Position numbers and translations under genes: made by a program. From contig CM068384.1 of NCBI GenBank assembly GCA_034770075.1, positions 93,770,720 through 93,834,719 on the forward strand: a stretch of 64,000 bases of DNA, in the 5' to 3' direction. Each line of letters starts with the position of its first letter. Position 1 is the stretch's first letter. A model generated the notes under the pieces. It worked only from the letters and a program-made list of their open reading frames with translations. It did not search any database and had not been told where the DNA came from. The DNA is from Aralia elata. Lineage: Eukaryota > Streptophyta > Magnoliopsida > Apiales > Araliaceae. This document shows, piece by piece, positions 58,274-64,000 of the stretch.

Positions 58274-60079
58274 TTATTTACTAATGTTAAATACGTTTAG
58301 AGGTTGTACGTCGTCAAATCCATCAGATTCAACATCAATATCATCATCGGATTCAGTCTCTTCCTCATCATCATCGATATCAGATTCGTTGTCATTATCA
58401 TCTTCAACGATAACGTACTCAAACCATATGGGGACGTGTGTCCAATTATGAGTCTTCCCGTAACCAATTGCTCTCAGTGTATTGTGCCCCTTGCCTGACG
58501 GTGGAAATGTCAACTCGTTCAGCCAGGTCAAGACCTCGTTGCCCGATAGTCTACCAACAACCCCCTTCTTCTCTGTCTTTCTGTTGAACTGTGCAGACAT
58601 CTTTCTGTAGTTGTGATCAACAGGCAAGAATCTACGAGCTGTTCCAAAGAAACTACATTTTCGCCCATGCTGCAACTGATGACCTTGCACATCCCCCACA
58701 CAGACTGGACATGACAGCTTCCCGTGAGTCGACCAACCACTAATCATCCCAAGAGCCGAAAAGTCAGTGATAGTCCACAACAAGGCTGCCTTCATCAAAA
58801 AATTCTGCCCAATTGATCTATCATACGTCTGGACCCCCGTCTCCCATAGCATCTTTAGTTCATCGACTAACGGCCTGAGGTACACGTTTATGTCTTTTGT
58901 AGGACTCTTATCACCCGGTATGAGTAAAGTCAAGAACAAATACGGATCCCTCATGCACATTGACGGTGGAAGATTATAAGCTACCATTATGACTGGCCAA
59001 ACTGAGTAAGGCTGACTAAAATTATTAAAAGGGCAAAATCCATTCGTAGCCATGCCGAGCCTCACATTTCTAACTTCCTCCGCAAACAGTGGGAAATTTT
59101 CATCAAATTTCTTCCATTCATCTCCATCTGCAGGGTGTGTCAGTTGACCAGGCACGACGTCTCTTGTTCTATGCCAACTCATATGATGAGCCGTGTGAGA
59201 CGACATGAATAGCCGTTACAGCCTCGGCGCAAGAGGAAAATACCGTAGGATCTTCTTGGGCACATGTTTCTCCTTCCCCCCACGCTTTGTCACCTTGTAC
59301 CGAGTGCAATTACATATAGAACACTGCACCTTATCTTTGTCTGTCCCATAGTATAACATGCAGTCCTGCTCACAAGCATCGATCTTCTGATAACCCATAT
59401 TCAACCCCTTTACCATCTTCTTCACTTCGTAATAGTTCGAGGGCAAAGTGTGATTCTTGGGTAAGAACTCGCTGATAAGAGAGAGCAAAGCATTGAAACC
59501 CCTCTCACTGCAGTTATGCTCATTCTTGAAGTGTAAGAGCTTTGTAACTGCAGATAGCCTGGTGTGCTGATCATTTCCGGGATACAATGGGACCCCCGAT
59601 TCAGATAGCATCTTGTAAAAGGCAGCAGCTGTGTCATTTGGCTCTTGTCGAGCACTACCTGAAGAATGATCGTTTTCAGTCCACTTGATATTGTTAGGCC
59701 CATAAGCATCCACCAACATCTCCACAACATCATAGTCATCGGCGTTTGAATCACCATGAACTGGTTGGTCTACTAAGCTGGTCAGTTCCCCGTGATGGAT
59801 CCATACAGAATACCCTTCCACAAAACCACGAGAAAATAGGTCGAATTTAATCTCGTCGGCTTTCTTCCATATCAAGTTTTTACACTTGACACACGGGCAT
59901 CTCATCTTCCCGTTCAGATCATCAGCATGTTCTATGGCTTTGTCCAGAAAGTAGCACACCCCTTCACGGTAAGCTTCCACTAATCCCCTCCCGTCAATGG
60001 GTATCCTATGGTACATCCAACTCCGATCGACTGACATCTTTAACTGAACAAAAGACACATTTAGGTCAGGGATATTCAT
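58274..60079 (-). pseudogene. TNP2-type CACTA transposase, interrupted and lacking its second half
   Basis: One frame from the ATG at 60079 (or 60037, MSVDRSWMYHR) to 58274, with a single TAA at about 59215 (APRL-stop-RLFMSS, Gln expected). Residues 15-110 look like the transposase-associated domain (SVDRSWM, MRCPCVKCKN). After the stop, the first half of the Transposase_21 domain is clear: GMATNGFCPFNN, WPVIMVAYNLPPSMCM, DFSALGMISGWSTHGKLSCPVC. At NWTHVPIWFE the domain breaks off and runs into a Asp/Glu-rich tail (EDDNDNESDIDDDEEE) and stop. The DVMHIEKN-type region expected next is missing. It would normally catalyse excision; this copy should not. Confidence 0.85.
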
Positions 60080-60660
60080 TCATGTGGTCCATGCATGAAT
60101 TATATGTTCCTAGTATCTCCACTCTACAGGGGTTAGGCTTCTATCCCGTTCCTGGATGCGTCTCCTCACTAGTGTCAACACGTTCAGGACGTTTCTACCT
60201 GTTTCAATAAAATTTCGGCAGCACCTCCCCATGGTCTCCAAGTACACGAAATAGACTAAGATAAATTAGTCTAAGTATGCACTCGAAGAACATGTAGAGA
60301 TAATCGTCGAAAAATCATCAAAATAATTAAAAACGTACTGAACTCATTGACACCGGCCTAAGTGAGAGACATAACATCCAGTCACAGTCCCAAACTGGGG
60401 ACTATTCGACATTCACTCCTAATGAGTGAATGTCAAACGGGTTTCTATGCTCCAAACTATACTACATGCGTATTAATTATATGCAGTTTATTGTAATTGT
60501 GGAAAACTAAGCAAATGCTGCTTAGTTTATTTTTCCAATGATAAACTAAGTAGGTGCTACTCAGTTTAATATTAGTACAATCATTTGAATATATTATACT
60601 TTTTCTACTTTATTCTGTGTATTAGTGGAACTGAGTAAATGCTACTTAGTTTATTATGTA
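60080..60660 (-). other. CACTA transposase upstream region with palindromes
   Basis: Sequence 5' of the transposase start. I see no further exon. Inverted repeats of the type AACTAAGCA...TGCTTAGTT occur at 60505-60527, 60543-60567 (imperfect) and 60629-60651. Confidence 0.6.
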
Positions 60661-61585
60661 ATTTATATTAATTTAATAAAATTAATCTCAATGCTTCAAT
60701 TTATTGTAGTAAATTTACTTTATTTAATTTTAAATATAGACTGATTTATTTTATTTTATTTTATTTTATTTTATTTACTTTTAATTTAATTTAATTTATT
60801 TTATTTTATTTTATTTTAATTTAACTTAACTTAATTTCATTTAATTTAATTTAATTTATTTTAATTTATTTTAATTTAACTTAACTTAACTTAACTTAAT
60901 TTCATTTAATTTCATTTAATTTTATTTTATTTTATTTTATTTTTTGATAGTAATTTAATTTATTTTATTTTATTTTATTTTATTTTATTCGTTTTCATTT
61001 TATTTTGTATTATATTATATTATGTTAATTACCTTTTTTTAATTAATTATTTAATTTATTTATTATATTTTATTTTCTCTTATTTAATTTAATTTATTTA
61101 TTTATTTTAAATAAGTTATTTCATTTTATGTTTTAATTTTATTTTGTATTATATTATATTAATTTAATTTACTAAAATTAATTTAATTTTTGTTAACTAA
61201 TTAATTTATTTAATTAATTTATTCATTTTATTTTATTTGTATAACTTAATTTAATTTAATTTAATTAATTAATTAGTTTATTTATTTATTTTAATTGGAT
61301 TTGTTTTAATTTATTCCTTTTTAATTTATATGTTATTATATTTTATTATTTAATCTAATTTACTTTAGTTAAACTTAACTTAATATTAAATTTTAAATTA
61401 TTTTATTTTGTATTATATTATATTTTATCATATTGTTTGATTAAATTTAATTACAAGTCAATGAAATGAAATTATTTTTTTTAACATAAGTTATTTGATT
61501 TTATTATTTTATATTATATTATCTTATATTATATTAGTTAAACTTAGTTTATATTATATTATTATATTATTTTATTTAGTAATGC
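60660..61585. repeat. AT-only low-complexity block in CACTA
   Basis: About 0.9 kb of TTTTA and TTTAA pentamers with a few TTAAC units and scarcely any G or C, bordered by AACTAAGTA palindromes on both sides (60629 and 61588). No coding sequence. Confidence 0.92.
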
Positions 61586-62629
61586 CAAACTAAGTAAATG
61601 CTACTTAGTTCAATTCAATATTGGAAACTAATTAAAATTCCTAAATATTATGAAGTAGGGCCCACAAATTTTGCAGTTGAAGAATTCTGACAGAAATTCC
61701 ATCGGGAATTCCGTCAGAAATAGCAAATATCAATATCTAACATAAGGCAATCCCAAAATTATAAAATCCTGACAGCAACAACATCCTGACAGCAACAACT
61801 AATATGAAGTCCCAAATTAAATGAAATATCTCATTTTTAATTTATCAGAATCTTACATGTACAAATAACATTCAAATTATACCATAAATCAAAAAGAAAC
61901 ACAAATTGAATTTGATTCATAAACTAATAGTACTCTGTCAACAAAATTTCAATTTCAATACACAACAACAATAAATTAAAATAAATCTCAATTTTAGCAA
62001 AATTTAATCCCAACAACAAATATAATGTGCCACAACAAATTAATTTAGAAAAATAATTTAGAAAAGTACTGCAATATCAGGGCGAAGACAAAGTCGTATG
62101 CCCTAAGAGGTCAAAAATTTAGGAATTTCTCATGTTTAAAAACAACAGCAGTTTGTCAAAAATTAGCAATTTTCCCATTTCAGCAACAATAATGTAATAA
62201 TAATCCCATACTCCAATACTCAAACCAATATTTCCAAGATGTATTTCAATAAACCAATTTCAGCAATATAATGTAATCCCAACTGTATTTAGGGGAAACT
62301 AAATAAAAAAATTAGACCACATACGTACCTTTAATCTAGGTACAAATGGAGATAAAGGATGAGAAGGAGATGACGAAGTTACAGCGGCACCGGAGGATTG
62401 CTGCGCCGGAAGTGGAGAGGATCAGTTGGAAGCTATGGCGTCGGAGGTGGGGAGGTAGCGCGGTAGCTTCGGAGGAGGTGGGGAGGTAGCAGCAAAATCC
62501 GGCGGAGGTGAGGAGGTGAGGAGCGACAGTTGAGGGAGAAAGAGAGAGCAGAGAGAGTTGCCCAAATGAGAGAGAGAGAAAATGATTTTAGCAGCAGCGG
62601 CGGCTTGGCTTAACTGGTTAGGTTTTATA
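61586..62629 (-). other. CACTA right internal region, promoter and 5' UTR candidate
   Basis: Non-coding. A palindrome lies at 61588-61610. On the minus strand 62520-62580 is a CT-rich stretch (ctctctctcattt) that resembles a 5' leader, next to GC-rich sequence at 62380-62515. I could not fix a TATA box. No other exon is seen. Confidence 0.4.
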
Positions 62630-62915
62630 ATTTATTTTCGACGGATTTTTCGTCGAACTTAAGTCCGTCGGAAGTAAGTTATTTTCGACGGACCTTCCGT
62701 CGCAAATAGAAACTATTCCGTCGTAAATGGTGTTGGCGCTGGCGGGAATGTTGGCGCCAAGAAGAGGCTCTCATTTCCGACGGAATTCCGTCGTAACTAA
62801 ATTATTTCCGACGGAAGTATATCCGACGGACTGTTCCGTCGAAAATATATTAATTCCGAGAGAATTTTGTCCGTCGGAGATAATTCCGTCGAAATTGACC
62901 TTTTATCTTGTAGTG
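62630..62915. repeat. CACTA right subterminal region and terminal repeat
   Basis: About nine ttccgtcgga-type motifs in both orientations, ending in the terminal inverted repeat at 62895-62915. Confidence 0.9.
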
Positions 62916-62918
62916 AGA

Positions 62919-63763
62919 GATCTGCACTTCACTTCAAATTTTTAGAGTCTTCAAGAAAGAATGGGGACACAATTGAGGTTAAGTACCGCTTATCATCCAC
63001 AGACCGATGGGCAAAGCGAGAGAACAATTCAAACATTAGAAGATATGCTCAGAGCCTGTGTGATGGACTTCAAGGGAAGCTGGGAGGATTATCTTCCGCT
63101 CATAAAATTTGTGTATAATAACAGTTATCACGCGAGTATTGGAATGCCACCATACGAAGCACTGTATGGGAGGAAATGTAAAACGCCCTTGTATTGGGAT
63201 GAAGTAGGTGAACGTAGACTGTTGGGGCCTGAATTGGTGCAGCAGACCGTAGAGATCATCAGGATAATAAGAGCTCGGCTGGTAACAGCTCAGGATCGTC
63301 AAAAGAAGTATGCAGATTTCCATCGCAAGAAGAGAGACTTCGAAGTAGGAAGCTATGTGTTTTTGAAAGTATCTCCCTAGAAAGGGAAAATAAGATTTGG
63401 CAAGAAAGGCAAATTAAGTCCGAGATTATTGGACCGTTCGAGATACTGAAGAAGATATGTGAAGTGGCGTACGAGGTGGCTCTACCTCCTGAACTGGAAC
63501 ATATCCACAACGTGTTTCATGTGTCAATGTTGCATCCGTATAAGCCTGATTACAAGCATGTTATATCATATAAACCGATTGAAGTCGAGAAGGACTTATC
63601 GTATGAAGAGATTCCTATAGAAATTTTGGATAGGAAAGAGCAGAAGTTAAGGAATAAAGTTATACATTCTGTCAAAGTGCTCTGGAGAAACCACGCAGTT
63701 GAAGAAGCTACGTGGGAACTCGAGGAAAAGATGAGGAAGAATTATCCTAATCTTTTTGAGTAA
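62919..63763 (+). pseudogene. pol: Tekay-5 pol, second part: integrase core to chromodomain
   Basis: Resumes at GATCTG (codons following VSDR) with FTSNF, then TAG at 62943 where Trp is expected (FW). HPQTDGQSERTIQTLED carries the third catalytic residue Glu, followed by RKCKTPLYWDEVGERRLL and YVFLKVSP. A TAG at 63378 (Trp site) and a one-base deletion near 63424 (agattatt) follow. The last 100 residues are open and include the chromodomain (VLWRNHAVEEATWELEE), ending with TAA at 63761. Confidence 0.92.
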
Positions 63764-63773
63764 CCTTATGTGA

Positions 63774-63806
63774 AATTCCGAGGACGGAATTCTTATGAGG
63801 GGAGAA
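63774..63806 (+). promoter_or_regulatory. Hairpin + polypurine tract of Tekay-5
   Basis: AATTCCG, loop AGGA, CGGAATT (63774-63791), then cttatgaggggagaa and the LTR start tgtaatag at 63807. The hairpin begins 11 bases after the pol stop. Confidence 0.9.
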
Positions 63807-64000
63807 TGTAATAGCCAGAACTTTAAGTCACATTGTAAATGAATATATTAATTAAATATTAATGATATTGAAAATTTTATGACATATACAGAATGAATAT
63901 GTGATTAATGAGTTATGTGACTAATTGTTAGTTAAAGGAGGTCCCACTAATAGTTATTCAATTTAGTGGACTAACCTAAGAATTTTAATGTCAAGTAATT
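63807..64000 (+). repeat. Tekay-5 3' LTR (start only)
   Basis: tgtaatagccagaac... to the window edge; its first 28 bases match 51388-51415. AT-rich, no other features in this part. Confidence 0.9.

Larger units (their letters stand above)
55495..62915 (-). mobile_element. CACTA (En/Spm-type) DNA transposon
   Basis: 7421 bp beginning CACTACAAGAAAAAGGTC and ending in the near-inverse ttgaccttttatcttgtagtg. The 3-bp target duplication aga (55492-55494 and 62916-62918) is perfect. Removing the element and one duplication rejoins the integrase frame. Both ends carry many copies of ttccgtcggaa-like motifs, as expected for transposase-binding subterminal repeats. Two genes on the minus strand: TNP2-type transposase, then a second spliced gene. 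Confidence 0.96.
51388..64000 (+). mobile_element. Tekay-5: Ty3/gypsy chromovirus split by a CACTA element
   Basis: Plus-strand element with remnant 5' LTR, leader, gag-pol, hairpin-PPT and a 3' LTR running off the right edge. It inserted into the Athila integrase fragment. A CACTA element at 55495-62915 splits its integrase. The first 28 bases of its two LTRs agree (tgtaatagccagaactttaa...). Confidence 0.92.

Noticed and set aside
60660..61585. Centromeric or telomeric satellite
   Set aside because: The block is irregular TTTTA/TTTAA simple sequence within a CACTA element, not a monomer array or TTTAGGG repeat.

Overview
This window looks like plant nuclear heterochromatin, probably from a eudicot. 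It is AT-rich and made almost entirely of transposable elements nested in one another. I found no host gene and no tRNA or rRNA gene. The assignment rests on Tekay/Del-type chromoviruses (Ty3/gypsy, integrase followed by a chromodomain), Athila-type elements with a tRNA-Asp-like primer site, a copia-like solo LTR and a CACTA element with spliced genes. All of these are plant lineages.

Layout: (1) 1-11725, minus strand: Tekay-1, cut by the left edge, with gag-pol decayed by stops and an extra coiled-coil reading frame between the 5' LTR and gag. It sits inside an LTR of an Athila-like element. (2) 11726-34042, plus strand: a tandem array of a pol-less Athila-like element, LTR-A, internal, LTR-B, internal, LTR-C. 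The first internal copy carries a large gypsy solo LTR (13668-19907, TSD tcagg), which itself carries a copia-like solo LTR (14596-16424, TSD attta). The second internal copy carries a 1.1-kb solo LTR (24181-25298, TSD agtag) and Tekay-4, a non-coding gypsy element (26697-32597, TSD gatac). (3) 34043-38475: one LTR of Tekay-3 with 5' leader on one side and pol end on the other, then a hAT-like fragment. (4) 39406-50933, minus strand: Tekay-2, with its 3' LTR truncated and gag-pol broken by stops. (5) 50934-51387: a piece of Athila integrase. (6) 51388-64000, plus strand: Tekay-5, with a scrambled 5' LTR and a gag-pol split by a 7.4-kb CACTA element (55495-62915, TSD aga).

None of the gag-pol copies can make a full polyprotein, because of stop codons, frameshifts and, in Tekay-1 and Tekay-5, changed catalytic or zinc-binding residues. 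The CACTA has a disrupted TNP2-type transposase lacking its second half and a second eight-exon gene whose splice sites and frame are intact except for one stop.

The most interesting signals are structural. A small hairpin with compensating base changes lies between the pol stop and the polypurine tract in Tekay-1, -2, -4 and -5; in Tekay-1 and Tekay-4 the hairpin-PPT-LTR-start block is duplicated. A second palindrome (TGAGCAA...TTGCTCA) sits about 320-370 bp from the LTR 3' end in four different Tekay-type LTRs. GC-rich minisatellites sit inside LTRs of several families, flanked in two of them by inverted copies of a related ~80-bp module. The 5' LTR of Tekay-5 holds a 27-bp patch copied from its own integrase gene.
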